Below the pieces are notes generated by a model that ran no database searches, was not told where the DNA came from, and saw only the letters and a list, made by a program, of their open reading frames with translations. Shown here one piece after another: positions 1 through 10,090 of a DNA stretch of 64,000 bases (the first letter of the stretch is position 1; each line of letters begins with the position of its first letter). The position numbers and the translations under genes were made by a program. Origin of the DNA: Psococerastis gibbosa (lineage: Eukaryota; Arthropoda; Insecta; Psocodea; Psocidae); assembly GCA_963971405.1 (NCBI GenBank), contig OZ020489.1, positions 4,278,001 through 4,342,000 on the forward strand. The letters are read 5' to 3'.

Positions 1-595
1 CGTGTTGAGGAAATGAACTTGAACTTGAAATCTACTAGAAGGCGGTGAAAATGTTGGCTTCCCACCAAACAGGCTCCTCACATGGACCCGGCAGGTCGAT
101 GGCCCGGGCTTTAATTCACACACGCATATCACGTCGTATGTATGAAGGTACTGGAAGTAGAGGGGAAGAGGCGCACCCTACTATGAAAAACGCCGTGAAG
201 GGACAAACCAATGAGGGTCTACGCCTGAGAACTGATAGTAGTTCCTCTCTCTGGATCACTGCTCTATTCGGGATGCGTTCTGAGCATTGTCGGCAGCCTC
301 GGTTTTACCCTAACAATGGAAGTTAAGAACCCACGCCCCAGGCCAGGCGGAAAATTGTTTTTTTTTTTTTTTTTGTCGTGTCTCGAACCTAAATAGTCTA
401 GTTGAATGAATGGTTTATTTTTCCATCTTTACACAGTTATCTACCACCTGGACAATGCCTGACTACGACACCCAACTAGCCCACGAAAACGCCTGTTTTA
501 GGCGCTTGAAAGGGTTCTTCGTCATTAAGGTGAAAATAAGGGTCCTAGCGCAGCCTATACATTCCCATTGGCCACACCAAGTTGAAACAACCAGA
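1..595. other. unassigned flank sequence
   Basis: I see no supported gene here. It contains a T-run around 357-375 and short open frames without any recognisable motif. It is the only part of the left flank, with 596-1260, that is not repeated after the N gap. Confidence 0.4.
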
Positions 596-865
596 ACAGA
601 ACCTGTTCAAAACTGCAGCAAACTTGGTACTGTACACAGCGTTAGCAGGCGGACATGATATCCCGTTGAGACTGCCAGTCAGTCTATGTGCCTCGTCGCC
701 TCTGTGACTTTACAATGTTCCCCAAGTAGTTTGGAACAGGCGGCCCAGCCATTCAGTCAACTCCCTATCTCCCTGAGATGAAGGAGTCTGCCCCTAGGGT
801 GTCTCAAGTTAATAAACAGACTCACTCCCCCCGCCAGGCTGACAGGGTTGGCAAAGCAAAAAATA
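596..865. repeat. dispersed repeat, partner of 43880-44185
   Basis: The stretch running from the 'tgttcaaaactgcagcaaac' block to the 'agactcactccccc' block is matched in order, with substitutions and a few indels, at 43880-44185 in the same orientation. No coding sequence is evident. Class unknown; it is an interspersed repeat because two diverged copies occur about 43 kb apart. Confidence 0.6.
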
Positions 866-1202
866 TTCCCAGGAGAAAAAGCTTAATTTAGGCACATGCA
901 GCAACCATCAGAAAGGTTCCGCGTATGGCTTGTACTTTAAAATTACGTGCAGTTAATACCACATTCCATGTCAGCTCGGTAAGGGAGGGGGGGGGGGCGG
1001 GTTTAGTAGAGAAGAAGTAGATGCTCTGGCGCACGCTACCCCAATGAAGGGGAAGCCCCTTGCTTTCGAGTCCTGAGATGGTGTTACTGGCGAATGAAAA
1101 AAAACCTGCCAATTTCTGTTTTCGAACTCACACCTATTATCAGACTCTAATCACTAAATGTCTGAAGTTCTCAATTTCACGTACTACGTCTTCTATTTTC
1201 AG
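866..1202. other. unassigned, with G-run
   Basis: No gene recognised. A run of G residues lies near 986-997, similar to those inside the hAT-like MITEs elsewhere in the window, but no terminal repeats could be paired here. Confidence 0.3.
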
Positions 1203-1378
1203 AAAGGCAGATTCTACGCAGCATATCTGCTGACAGGTGGTGTACGCACACTTAGCTGAAATCAGCTACAATACAAATTGCCTTTCTTTTTGCACCAACC
1301 CATTCACTCCAATGGATCTCGAAAGATCTCTCAGCAGATCTGTTGCGTAGAATCTGCCTCTATGCACCGGGCCTTACG
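1203..1378. mobile_element. MITE with about 30-bp inverted termini
   Basis: The left end (aggcagattctacgcagc, then atctgctgacag) is the near-perfect inverted complement of the right end (ctcagcagatctgttgcg, then tagaatctgcct). The internal part is about 110 bp and non-coding. The same termini occur in the larger element at 2830-3265. The N gap ends inside this element, so the second copy begins at its middle. Confidence 0.6.
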
Positions 1379-1691
1379 CTTACTCCTGAAAATAATCACG
1401 TGATAGTGGGACTCCCCCATTCGTCTGAAATTTTAGTTATTTAAACAAGCATGAGATCTATTATGCAACAATTGTGGGTCACCGGCACATCTGCCATTAT
1501 TCCACACCACCAAATTTAATTTAAGGTCAACGGTGCCGTTAGTCTCATGTGAATTGTAATTTGATTATACGTATACTAGTCTGGTAGGTAGAGAATAAGC
1601 ATTGAAGATGATGGGTTAGTTTTCCGATGAGAAGGAACCTGTTTATTTTCGCAGTGATAGTGACAGTAAAAAATAGAAATATATCTTAGAG

Positions 1692-1693
<2 letters not shown>

Positions 1694-1727
<34 letters not shown>

Positions 1728-2205
1728 GCAATGCCGTTTAGGCCGTTTAGGCGTTTAGGTATATTGAAAAATTAAATGGTTAGGTACGGTAGGTTAGGTT
1801 CGTTAATGTGATAATATAATAATAATATAATATAATAATGGATATTATAGGAGGTTGATGAGATTAGTAGTAGTCAAAAATGAGAGGATAGTTCGGGTAG
1901 CGGTTTCGTCGTCACGTAGTAGGGTTGAGAGGGATGTTTGTGGGGGCCAGGTTCTTTAGCGGGTGAGGTTTTGGCATTCGACAAGGATGTGGGCAACTGT
2001 GTTTTCTGCACCACAGTGGCATAATGACGGGGTTTCTCCCGCCATCAGAAAGCCGTGTGTGAGCCGTGTGTGGCCCAGACGTAGCCGAGCCATGACAACT
2101 TCCTCATGTCTGATGTTTCAGGTTGCTGTGGTCCAGCCTCCTATCCGCGGCTTAACTCTTAGAGAAATAAAATCCTGTCAGTTTGAGGACAAGCCAAGTA
2201 TATAC
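1694..2205 (-). pseudogene. LINE 3' end: RNase H tail plus poly(A)
   Basis: Reading the minus strand, a peptide containing HEEVVMARLRLGHTRLTHGF followed by a CxCG...HILVEC zinc-knuckle-like motif is visible. This is the signature at the C-terminus of many I/Jockey-type non-LTR retrotransposon ORF2 proteins, after RNase H. One in-frame stop lies upstream. The minus-strand 3' end finishes in a 32-nt poly(A), seen as the T-run at 1694-1725. The fragment is 5'-truncated and non-functional. An identical copy is at 24938-25449. Confidence 0.8.
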
Positions 2206-2234
2206 TAATAATTAAGTATATTTAGTATTTTTCC

Positions 2235-2455
2235 AGATTTATGGTATCTGACGGTATATATGGGGTACCTGATATCCGAAATACATCGAGTAGTTTGCTC
2301 ACAAATCGACAAACAGACGGACAGAAAACCCGACCGACAGACAGACATTTCGTAAATTCCACTTTTTTTTGTTACTGAGAACTCAAAGCAAGTAAATCCG
2401 GTGAAATCACAAAGCTTTCCTTACTCTAACGTACCTAGAAATGGGAAAGCAAAAA
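2235..2455 (-). repeat. fragment of the TCTG family
   Basis: This contains the family's hallmark block (catcgagtagtttgctc, a CAGA-rich stretch, then atttcgtaaa...ccactttttt) and ends in 'gggaaagcaaaaat'. It is shorter and more diverged than the 0.8-kb copies at 4885-5715 and 38883-39748. Confidence 0.55.
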
Positions 2456-2829
2456 TGAATCCCTGCGGGTTCGAATTCACGTCACCCGGGTGACAGTCCA
2501 AATCGCCTACCACTTCACCAATAGCAGAACCAAGATGGCGGAAGGAATGGCAAAGCACAAGACATTGACCCGCAGCGCCGGTTAAATATATGGGATGGTC
2601 AATGAACGTGGAGGCACACCTTCCAGCGTCGCTGCGACCTTGACTCCAGCGCAATGCTGAGCTTATGGTGACGTCTTATGGTACACCTGTTGCATGACTC
2701 CACCATTCATTACCTTACATAAACAGACAACAAAATACGTGCACGTCTTCTGCTATAAACAAACACGGCCGGCTGACAAGCGTAGGCGATATTATGGTGC
2801 CTTATTTAGCAGTCAATCAAGAAGCTGTC

Positions 2830-3265
2830 TATAAAGGCATATTCTACGGCAACAGATACGCAGCAGATCTGCTGGGAGGTGGTGCACAGCTAGCTAAAAC
2901 CGGCTGCAGCAGATTGTGTGTGCAATAACCCATTTGCCCCAAAGTACGATATCTTGACAGATCGGCTGCGTATCTGCTTCAGTTGATTGTGTGTGCAATA
3001 ACCCATTTGCCCCAATGTACGATATCTTGACAGATCTGCTGCGTATCTCCTACAGTAGAATCTACGTACATATGATCAGTGATCACCAATGGTTATCCAC
3101 AGATTTGCTGCGCATTTGTTGCCGTAGAGAGTGCATTTATTTGATCACCAATGTATACCTACATATCTGCTACGTATCTGCTGCAGTAAAATCTGAATTT
3201 GATTACCAAACACATCGATAGATCTGTTGCCGTAGAATCTGCCCTTCTGCACCTGGCCTTAAGGT
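2830..3265. mobile_element. MITE-like element with internal tandem units
   Basis: The left terminus (ggcatattctacggcaacag) pairs with the right terminus (ctgttgccgtagaatctgcc). Inside, a unit of about 80 bp built around 'cagatctgctgcgtatctgc' and 'tgtgtgcaataacccatttg' is repeated three to four times. The element is related by its ends to 1203-1378. It has no coding capacity. Confidence 0.6.
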
Positions 3266-3411
3266 CCCAATCATGCCTCAAGTAGCGGCGAATCCGATAA
3301 AAAAATTTCAAGACATGTACAAACTAGGGTAACATTTAATTTTTGTAATTAAATTAATTTAAATTAGTCAGTTAATTTTAATTAGTCAGTTTCGAGATGT
3401 AGAATGTCGAC

Positions 3412-3590
3412 GAAATTGCGTTGGATGGATAAAGGGAGGGCAGCTGCCCCCCCCCCCCAAATTGGGTGAATCTATTGTAAGTTAATTTATTACGCTCTGA
3501 TTTAATTAATATTACAATACATAATATGTTTTTCCTATTTTGACCCACAACTCCCCCCCCCCCCAAATGGGCTGGATCCGTCCCTGGTTA
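3412..3590. mobile_element. hAT-like MITE with C-runs, diverged
   Basis: The right end reads 'gggctggatccgtccctgg' and the left end a degenerate 'ggatggataaaggg'. Two long C-runs flank an AT-rich core containing 'ttaatttattacgctct' and 'tgtttttcctattttgaccc'. The same core occurs at 46245-46415. No clean 8-bp target duplication could be read, so the left boundary is approximate. Confidence 0.5.
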
Positions 3591-4081
3591 GATAATGTTT
3601 TGATAAATTAAGTAAACATATTTTTGATAGAATTAGCCTATGAGTGCAGTAAATAAACATAGGCTACTCATGGAAGAATTCGTGGGAAAAATTCAGAATT
3701 TTACATCAATCACTTCTTGTTGAAAATGATGCCCTATGTATGTTTTCGTGTAAAAATAAATCCAAGTGCATGGGCTACGAGCTACCCTACTTTGAGTTGT
3801 ATTTATCAAATGCAGCGGTCTATACACCTACAAGTCAAGTTAACCCACTTGTAAACGACGAAGCATGAAAATATACGTATATTATTATTATTATTACATA
3901 CTGAGCGTACAGTGTTATATAGAAATACCATTAATACACTTACCCCCCCCCCCTCCTCCCCAAAAAGGGCCCACCCACAAATATCTGGCTTCTTTAATTT
4001 CATATGCAAGCAAAATATCAACTTTACCCCAAACGCCAAAATTCAAGCAGATGCAATACAATATTTTCCACTGAAAAAAAT

Positions 4082-4155
4082 TTGTGTCGGGAAAGGATTC
4101 GAATTGGAGGCAGTATGAGCCACAGGCAAGAGCGCTACCTATTGAGCCAATGCAG
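4082..4155 (-). repeat. tRNA-related segment 1
   Basis: On the minus strand, a box-A-like stretch (ggctcaataggtagcgctct) is followed about 35 nt later by a box-B-like 'aattcgaatcc'. The order and spacing are those of a tRNA-derived pol III promoter. There is no matching acceptor stem, so this is a SINE head or a tRNA relic rather than a functional tRNA. Confidence 0.5.
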
Positions 4156-4224
4156 GAGACTATGGAGGTAACTGATAGACCTTTCCTCCACAACTCACAT
4201 AACGGCAGCCAATTAAAACTTATG

Positions 4225-4292
4225 ACGGATAAGGATTCGAACCCAAAACAGCAAGAGCCGCAGACAACCAGCGCTACATATCGTCAGGAAAA
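4225..4292 (-). repeat. tRNA-related segment 2
   Basis: The minus strand carries 'gggttcgaatcc' (box B) preceded by a weakened box-A region containing 'tagcgctgg'. It is a second diverged copy of the 4082-4155 type, 145 bp away. Confidence 0.4.
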
Positions 4293-4296
4293 TGTG

Positions 4297-4445
4297 TAGA
4301 GCTGTGGTACAGACTCCGACTTTCACCCGTAAGGTTGTTGGTTCGAGTCTCACTTGCTACATTTTCTGGCCATGCTTCGGAGGGCATGTAACGCAGGCGG
4401 TCCCAGGCTTTCCTAGTTGAGTGTAAGAGAGGACTTATTTATTAT
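4297..4445 (+). repeat. SINE-A copy
   Basis: A tRNA-like head (pol III box B as 'ttggttcgagtctcac') is followed by the SINE-A body 'tctggccatgcttcggaggg' and 'agttgagtgtaagagaggac'. Other copies in the window, mostly reversed, lie at 41650-41810, 46010-46195 and 48035-48190, which defines the family. Confidence 0.6.
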
Positions 4446-4535
4446 TTATTTATATTGAAGCGACTTATTGTTTTAGGTCAATCACGTTTTTCCTTAACAA
4501 ATCATATAACGGCAGTCAATTAAAATATAATAAGA

Positions 4536-4615
4536 TGCAAGATGATTCGAACCCAAGGTAGCACGCGCCACAGACAACAGCGCTACCCATTGAGCCGTAA
4601 CAGCCGACTTATAGT
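4536..4615 (-). repeat. tRNA-related segment 3
   Basis: The minus strand reads 'ggctcaatgggtagcgctgt' (box A), then about 30 nt on 'ttgggttcgaatcat' (box B). It is the best preserved of the three relics in this cluster. The body between the boxes is too short and unpaired for a working tRNA. Confidence 0.5.
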
Positions 4616-4884
4616 GTAGATAACACTGTTAGGCCTATCACGTTTTCCCTTAACGGCACATGACGACAACCAATTCTAAAGCCACTCCGGATTACACAAT
4701 ATTCACGGGAAGAATGATAAGAAGTTACAGATAAAAACCAATATTCCGTTCAAGTTTCAAGATTCAAGAATGCTGTCCGTAGGTTAAAAAAGTTTTCGGT
4801 TATAAATATTGTGCAAAATAATGTTTTTTATTTTTTATTTATTTCGTTCTTACTGGTTACTTCACCAAGTGAGGGAAACATATT

Positions 4885-5715
4885 GAAAGAATCGGTCCGA
4901 ATTTACTCGAACATGCTTTCCAATTTATCAAGTAGTAGCTAGAGAAAATGAGTAATATCATGGTAAATAATTTTCCTATAGTTAAATTTCCTATATTTCG
5001 GGGGGGGGGGGGGGGTTGTTCACCTGACGTCACTGGAGGTGAGGTAAATTCTAGATAGGTCAGACCAACACATTACCACACAGCAATAATGGCAGGGCAC
5101 GCAAATGCATTTTACCGTGAATTTTCATTTTTTCAAAGACATTGTCCTGTCCGGTTTCGTTACTCAATTGAACACCTAAAGCATGCCTGAAGGTAGAAAT
5201 TATCGATTGAAAGGTTTCACAGAAAAATTATTTTTTAGTCACTTTTCATTAAAATTTAGTTCTTTTTATTTTTTCACCCCCAGAAGCAAACTATCAAGGG
5301 GCAAGCGACCCCCCGCATTTTGTCAACATTAATAACGACTACAATATATGTGAATTTAAAAGAAATCGTTGGAGCCGTTTTGGAGAAATATTTTTTTTAG
5401 ACGTTTTTTATGAGTTTTTTGAAAATAAAACACCCCCAAGTTGGGTTAGCCCAAAATTATTAAAAAAAAAATGGTCCCGAGGTATGATTTTTGTGAACCT
5501 ACATGTCGAATTTCATCAAAATCGACCGAGTAGTTTGCCCGGAAATCGACGAACAGGCAGACAGACAGACAGACAGAGCAACAGACAGACATTTCGTAAA
5601 AACCACTTTTTTGGGTTCCTGGGACCTCAAAACGTGTAAATCCGTTGAAATCTCGGAATCGAAAATTGCGACCATCACAAAGCTTTCCTTATACTACGTA
5701 TAAATTGGAAAACAA
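4885..5715 (-). mobile_element. TCTG-family element, near full length
   Basis: A dispersed element of about 0.83 kb. It runs from 'aagaatcggtccgaattt' and 'catgctttccaatttat' at one end to 'acgtataaattggaaaac' at the other, so the tips form a short inverted repeat. Shared internal landmarks are a G/C-run, 'ggggcaagcgaccccccgc', the phrase 'aaatcgaccgagtagtttgc' and a CAGA microsatellite. It is non-coding. Copies: 38883-39748, 46680-47400, 48478-49285, plus the duplicate at 28129-28959. Confidence 0.7.
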
Positions 5716-5994
5716 AAATAATGAGTTACGAAGAGGATATCGCCCCAGGTACCTCTGGATGGAACATCCAATGAGGCACTGGGGTCCAAACAAATACATG
5801 CCATAACTATTTTAGAGATCCCGTTTGTGACGGGTTTAATGCTAATAAATACATGCATAGGTAAGTAGCAATATTGTACGAGAAAGACTAGAATTAATAG
5901 CAAAAGTAATAGACTAAAAGAGAGTTATGAGTTGCTGTACGACTTGGAGCCATTTTTTTTTTTACTAATATTTTGACTTGTTGGTCCCCCACAT

Positions 5995-6104
5995 TGTTAC
6001 ATGTCCTGGCCATGCTTCGGCGGGCATGTAAAGCAGGTGGACCATGGTCAATCTAGTTGCATTGACCTCCACCAGGTTGTCTTAGTAATAGAACAAGAAG
6101 CCAT
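5995..6104 (+). repeat. SINE-A 3' part
   Basis: This holds 'tggccatgcttcggcgggca' and the SINE-A tail 'ggttgtcttagtaatagaac'. The tRNA-like head is missing, so the copy is 5'-truncated. Confidence 0.55.
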
Positions 6105-6425
6105 TATTGTTTTCCTATTATTTATACGTTAGTATAAGGAAACCTTTGTGAAAATTAAAATTTCAAAATTATCGAATTCAAAATTCTATTTACACGTTTT
6201 GAGGTCCCATGAGGTTTTTAAGAAATGGCTGTCCGTCTGTAACTTGATTTGTGGCCAAACCACTGGATAGAATTTGATTAAATTCGACATGTCTTCTTCT
6301 GTAGTTGCAATCTAGCGATTGGTTTGCAGCAAATCTTTCCACCTCCTTCTCCACTCCTCCCTGTTTTGGGCCGTTCTCTTGAGTTCCAAGTAGGTTCCGT
6401 TCGACATGTAGGTTCGCAAAAAAAT
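6105..6425 (+). repeat. TCTG-family fragment split by a LINE 3' insertion
   Basis: The family sequence (gttttcctattatttatacg ... ttaaattcgacatgt) is interrupted at 6293-6399 and resumes with the duplicated 10-mer ttcgacatgt (6283-6292 and 6400-6409) followed by 'aggttcgcaaaaaaatt'. The interrupted family copy is older than the insertion. Confidence 0.6.
6293..6399 (-). pseudogene. 107-bp LINE 3' tip with 10-bp target duplication
   Basis: The minus strand encodes LELKRTAQNREEWRRRWKD, a stop, then a short 3' end rich in AGAAG. The TAQNREEW type of C-terminus is typical of RTE/Jockey-like ORF2 ends. The flanking 10-bp duplication TTCGACATGT supports insertion by target-primed reverse transcription with extreme 5' truncation. 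Confidence 0.65.
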
Positions 6426-6711
6426 TGTGTAGAAGACTACTTTATGCAAAATATACTACGGTATTATTAATTTTTGGCTTTGCAGTTTTTTCATGGTATA
6501 TCTATTTTATGTGAAATTTTAGCCCTTAGTCATTTTTATGAGAAAGCTACGGTACCAAAAATTAATACCCTATTATATTATGAATTAACTAGTCTTCTAA
6601 AACTTCACTTAACCAAATATGTAATATCGTGCTTTGTTAATTATATAAAAAATAAGAAGTCTGTAAAAACAACTGATCTTGGGGTACCTATTTTCCTACG
6701 GGACGTACTCT

Positions 6712-6881
6712 CAAGGGTGGATTTTAGGGGGGTCAGGGGGTCTGGACCCCCCCCCCCCCAAATTAAATGAACTTACACTAGATAATATGGGTTTACAGTG
6801 GGAATTAAAAATAATAATGTTTTTTAAATGTTATAATCCACTGAATCGGCCCCCCTAAATTGGAGGCAAAATCCGCCCTTG
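6712..6881. mobile_element. hAT-like MITE (170 bp) with 8-bp TSD
   Basis: It begins CAAGGGTGGATTTTA and ends AAAATCCGCCCTTG, a terminal inverted repeat of about 15 bp, and contains a long C-run. The flanking 8-mer CGTACTCT is present on both sides (6704-6711 and 6882-6889), which is diagnostic of hAT transposition. It is non-coding. A close relative is at 53681-53855. Confidence 0.85.
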
Positions 6882-7529
6882 CGTACTCTTAGGTATGAAG
6901 CGCCTAGAGGCCTAGGGGTGTAGGTGACAAAAATAAATATTCAAGATAATTGACGCTAAAGTTTGTAACTCAATTGAAAATGTACATTAATTCTAGCATT
7001 GTCAAAATGACAGATCCGGATGCTCTTGATGGTTTCTAGGATAAAGAGCAGTAACAGCAAGGTGCACTTAACTCCAAAATGCAAAAAATGTCAGTTACTG
7101 TACATCCCCTGGCTTCTAGACGCTTCAAATTAAATAAAATATATATAAACGGACCTATTTTGGGGTAACTCAGGGTGGAAAATATCAAGGGTCAGTCAGT
7201 TTTTTCTTTAAAACATTAACCAAACAAAACCGTTCCTGTTATAATCTCCCAGGCATCCCAATACAATACACACTACAATGCGGATGCCATGAAGTATGTG
7301 AGACGCTTGTGGATAAGAAAAATACCCAGTGAACCATAAAAGTCCAAAGAATTTCTGATAAATGAGACCGATAATACTACAATGGCTCGAAACGGACGTA
7401 AACAAGCCATTCATTCAGGGAAGCTAACCCAATGGGTACATGCCTACTTTTCTGGGCACGGCCAACCTTTTTATGCGGCGCCAAAAGTTTTAAACACTTG
7501 CACTCGCCTTATATTTACCACAAAATAAA

Positions 7530-7605
7530 TATTGACTTTTTTTCTATTACTAAGCCAACCTAGCGGAGTTGGGCTTGGACACACAACTAGGAAGACCCTG
7601 CGTAC
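7530..7605 (-). repeat. SINE-A tail fragment
   Basis: 'actaagccaacctagcggag' followed by 'acacaactaggaagaccc' is the reverse complement of the SINE-A 3' tail. The head is absent. Confidence 0.5.
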
Positions 7606-8097
7606 AGTATTTTATTCTTTACATTTGCATCAATCGATCTGGTTCATATTGTTACCAAAGGGGGCGAAGCTAATTAAATATTCGCCGCCATGCTGGGAAT
7701 ATTTGTATTAAATGTTCAAAAATATTCAACCTAGCTCGAATATTATTTTCTAAAAAAAAATCAATTTTTTTGTCACGATTTTTGATTACAATAATTTGTT
7801 TACGGCTTAGACTGACATCTTGGAATTGTGACGACTAACGGTTAGTGTTATATTTTTTTGGTGTAGCTTTATATCGTGTTAATTTTTTCAGTTAGTTAGT
7901 TGACGGCGTCCAGGCGGATCTGGCGACCCTTGGCGTCGACGCCTGGCGAAGGTGAGCGCAGGACGCAGACTGGCGCAATGTGGCAGAACACGCCAAGGCC
8001 CCTCACGGACAGTAGCGCCAAGAAGTAAGTAATTGTTGTTATACCATAATATACAATATTCAGAGCCCTTATGTTCAAATTTCGGCCCCTACCTATT
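7606..8097. other. unassigned
   Basis: No gene or repeat recognised. A short GC-richer island at 7905-8025 (ggcgtcgacgcctggcg palindrome) stands out from its AT-rich surroundings, but it encodes nothing I can support. Confidence 0.3.
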
Positions 8098-8178
8098 ACG
8101 TATGGACTTCGATGGCATAGTGGTAGCTTGTTCGTACTTATGCAAGTCTCTACACATCATGCGATCGGTGACCTGTCG

Positions 8179-8479
8179 CAAGGCCGTATTTAGGGGGGGG
8201 GGGTTTCCAGGGGTCCGGACCCCCTCGTCGTGAAACATTCTATCATCCACAACGTATTTTCCTATACTTTCATTCTTTGTCAGTCCCTTCAAAAGGTCGT
8301 TTTTAAATTAATAAAAAATAAATTTGCTCTGTTCTTTCTAATTTCCACTTGTTGTGTTTACCAAAATTCAGTTTATTGCTATATTGCTTTCTTAATCTCG
8401 GTATAAGCTACCATGGTAGCGTCGGGCCTTAGACTAGCTTACCCCCCCCCCCTGTCGCAAATCTATAGCTACGGCCTTG
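8179..8479. mobile_element. hAT-like MITE (301 bp) with 8-bp TSD
   Basis: The ends CAAGGCCGTA / TACGGCCTTG are inverted. Perfect 8-bp duplications ACCTGTCG flank it (8171-8178, 8480-8487). It carries an 11-G run near one end; the duplicate copy at 31423-31726 has 14 G, the only difference I found between the two 8.4-kb blocks. Confidence 0.85.
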
Positions 8480-8513
8480 ACCTGTCGTAACTCAACACAG
8501 GTATTACCTACAG

Positions 8514-9044
8514 CAGGGGTTCTCAAAGTATGGGTCGCGAAAAATTTCCAAGTGGGTCGCGGCGTGGTCTCCTCTGCCACTTATACACTAGATAGAATTG
8601 AATTGATTGACAAGTTTTTTTTCAATTTAAGTCATATTTTCTAAAAATTGGCGGGAACGGCATTGGAGGCCAAAACCGATTTAAAAAAAACGGAAACCCA
8701 CCATTTTCTGCTCTCAATGGAGTTCTTGCGCAGGTAAATCCAACAGGGATGCTATACATGGAGTCAATGTAGACGTCATCGGACAACTATTGGTTGCTGC
8801 TTATGTTTTGCTTATGTAACTTTCGGACAAAAAAATTATTGGTGATCATGTGACGTCACTACGCAAGTACTCCATTTTAAAATAAAAAAACCTCCTGGGG
8901 AGACAGCCGGGCCTCCTTTTTAGAGTTAGAGCTATTTTTTTAGGAAGGAAATCGAAGTAAAAACTTCAATGTAGAATTTAGTGGGTCGCGATGCAATTTT
9001 ATATCATTTAAGGGTCCGCGACGAAAAAAGTTTGAGAACCTCTG
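8514..9044. mobile_element. hAT non-autonomous element (531 bp) with 8-bp TSD
   Basis: The ends CAGGGGTTCTCAAA / TTTGAGAACCTCTG are the classic inverted termini of many animal hAT elements. The flanks are acctacag (8506-8513) and acctatag (9045-9052), an 8-bp duplication with one mismatch. It encodes no transposase. Confidence 0.85.
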
Positions 9045-9110
9045 ACCTATAGAGGCGACTGAAGAGGTTATGCGGAAACATTCATTGAATTGTTTGTATG
9101 CAAATCATTT

Positions 9111-9376
9111 TTTTTTCTTTGAGTCTTAGTATGGAGACGCCAAGCGATCGGATAGCGAGACACCAAACATGATCTGTTGAATTATGGTCATCGTCTAAAT
9201 GTATAACGTGGTTGAACGAGTTTTCGGCGAAGGACAATCAACTGACATTTACAACCGTTTCGGACTGTTAAGTTGGCATTTCTGCTTTGTAATATCTTAC
9301 ATGCGTAGGTCTATATAACAGTCCACACTAGAGTTCTAGTCCACATCAAGTCATCAAGGACATCACCTCCAGTTAA
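9111..9376. other. unassigned
   Basis: Between SINE-B and the repeat ORF I see no supported feature. Confidence 0.3.
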
Positions 9377-9667
9377 AACCAAGGACTCAGAAGATTTTAC
9401 AATTATGGCTATTCACTCGAGAATGAATTTGCCACATACCAAATTTTTAAATTATCTAAGGTTTATTACATTAAATACAATTTCTGCAACCCTATCTTTC
9501 ACAAGATCTGCAAGAACTTCTACATGAACATCAATGAGAATAATGATGTTTTGTTCGGTAAGTACCATGTCGTATACTTACTCGAGAATGAATCGGGTAC
9601 ATGCAGAGGCTTGAAGGAATTCGCAAGGTTTTATTACATGAAATACTATAGATGGAACAAAGTCAGA
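9377..9667 (+). pseudogene. decayed tandem-repeat ORF, interrupted by the palindromic element
   Basis: Open after a TAA at 9374, this frame encodes repeats of about 62 aa of the type 'FCNPIFHKICKNFY...GKYHVVYLLENE...RFYYMKYYRWNK'. In the uninterrupted copy (32624 onward) the frame continues to 33082. Here it is cut by the element after 'aagtcaga'. The first in-frame Met is at 9524. The protein family is not recognised and no splice structure was established. Confidence 0.5.
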
Positions 9668-9785
9668 AGTAGAGTAGAAAGGGGGTTTCTGGCGCTTATC
9701 CCACCCCCCGTCGTGCTATCCCATCTATCCCCCGCGGGTGGTCTATCTATTTTTGTGTGTTACCCCTCGTGGGTGGTCTGAGGTT
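9668..9785. repeat. left terminal inverted repeat region
   Basis: It starts AGTAG[AG]TAGAAAG and continues with 'ggtttctggcgctta', then C-rich 'cccaccccccgtcg' and 'tacccctcgtgggtggtctg'. All these blocks recur inverted at 24213-24299, with indels. Polintons also begin with AG, but a 2-bp match is weak evidence. Confidence 0.75.
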
Positions 9786-10031
9786 CTGGCACCATGATCG
9801 TTTTTTTTTTTATAATTACTAATTTGTGAGATACAGAGTTATTTTTTTTTATTTTTTTATTTTTTTTATTTTATTTTTTATTTTTATTTATTTATTTTTT
9901 TTTTATTTTTTTTTTAATGGTGTTAATTGAATTAAAACATTTCTTTCTTCTTCTTTCTTCTTCGTGGGTGGTCTTTGTACCCCGCCGTGCTTATCCCGTT
10001 GTCTATCTATCTCTGTACCAGGTGGGTGGTC
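9736..10031 (+). promoter_or_regulatory. subterminal GGGTGGTC motif cluster
   Basis: The octamer gggtggtc occurs at 9736, 9771, 9966 and 10024 (and again at 11272), usually preceded by 'cgt' and neighboured by 'ctatc'. Its complement recurs on the right side at 22661, 23907, 23965, 24098, 24151 and 24213. Clustered subterminal motifs are typical binding sites for an element's own replication or transposition proteins; that role is an inference here. Confidence 0.45.
9786..9916. repeat. T/A low-complexity spacer
   Basis: An almost pure T tract with scattered A, lying just outside the point where arm identity begins. The right end has a different A-rich spacer plus three tandem motif units, so the two ends are not mirror images here. 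Confidence 0.6.
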
Positions 10032-10090
10032 TATGACGCACCCCCCCCCCCCTCCCCGTACAGCCAGACATCTAGAAGGTTCTAAATGTG

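Larger units (their letters stand above)
8098..9110 (+). repeat. SINE-B copy split by two hAT-like MITEs
   Basis: The SINE-B sequence (acttcgatggcatagtggta ... gcgatcggtgacctgtcg | acctgtcgtaactcaacaca ... acctacag | acctatagaggcgactgaag ... ttgtttgtatgcaaatc) is read across both insertions. Compare the uninterrupted copy at 58610-58765. The box-A-like 'ggcatagtggtagc' suggests a tRNA-derived promoter. Confidence 0.7.

Noticed and set aside
45-658. Open frames of 93 and 82 aa near the left edge
   Set aside because: Composition and lack of any motif or repeat-independent support make them chance frames.
3806-4299. Cluster of small open frames on both strands
   Set aside because: They run through homopolymers and tRNA-like relics, with mutually overlapping frames and no motif.
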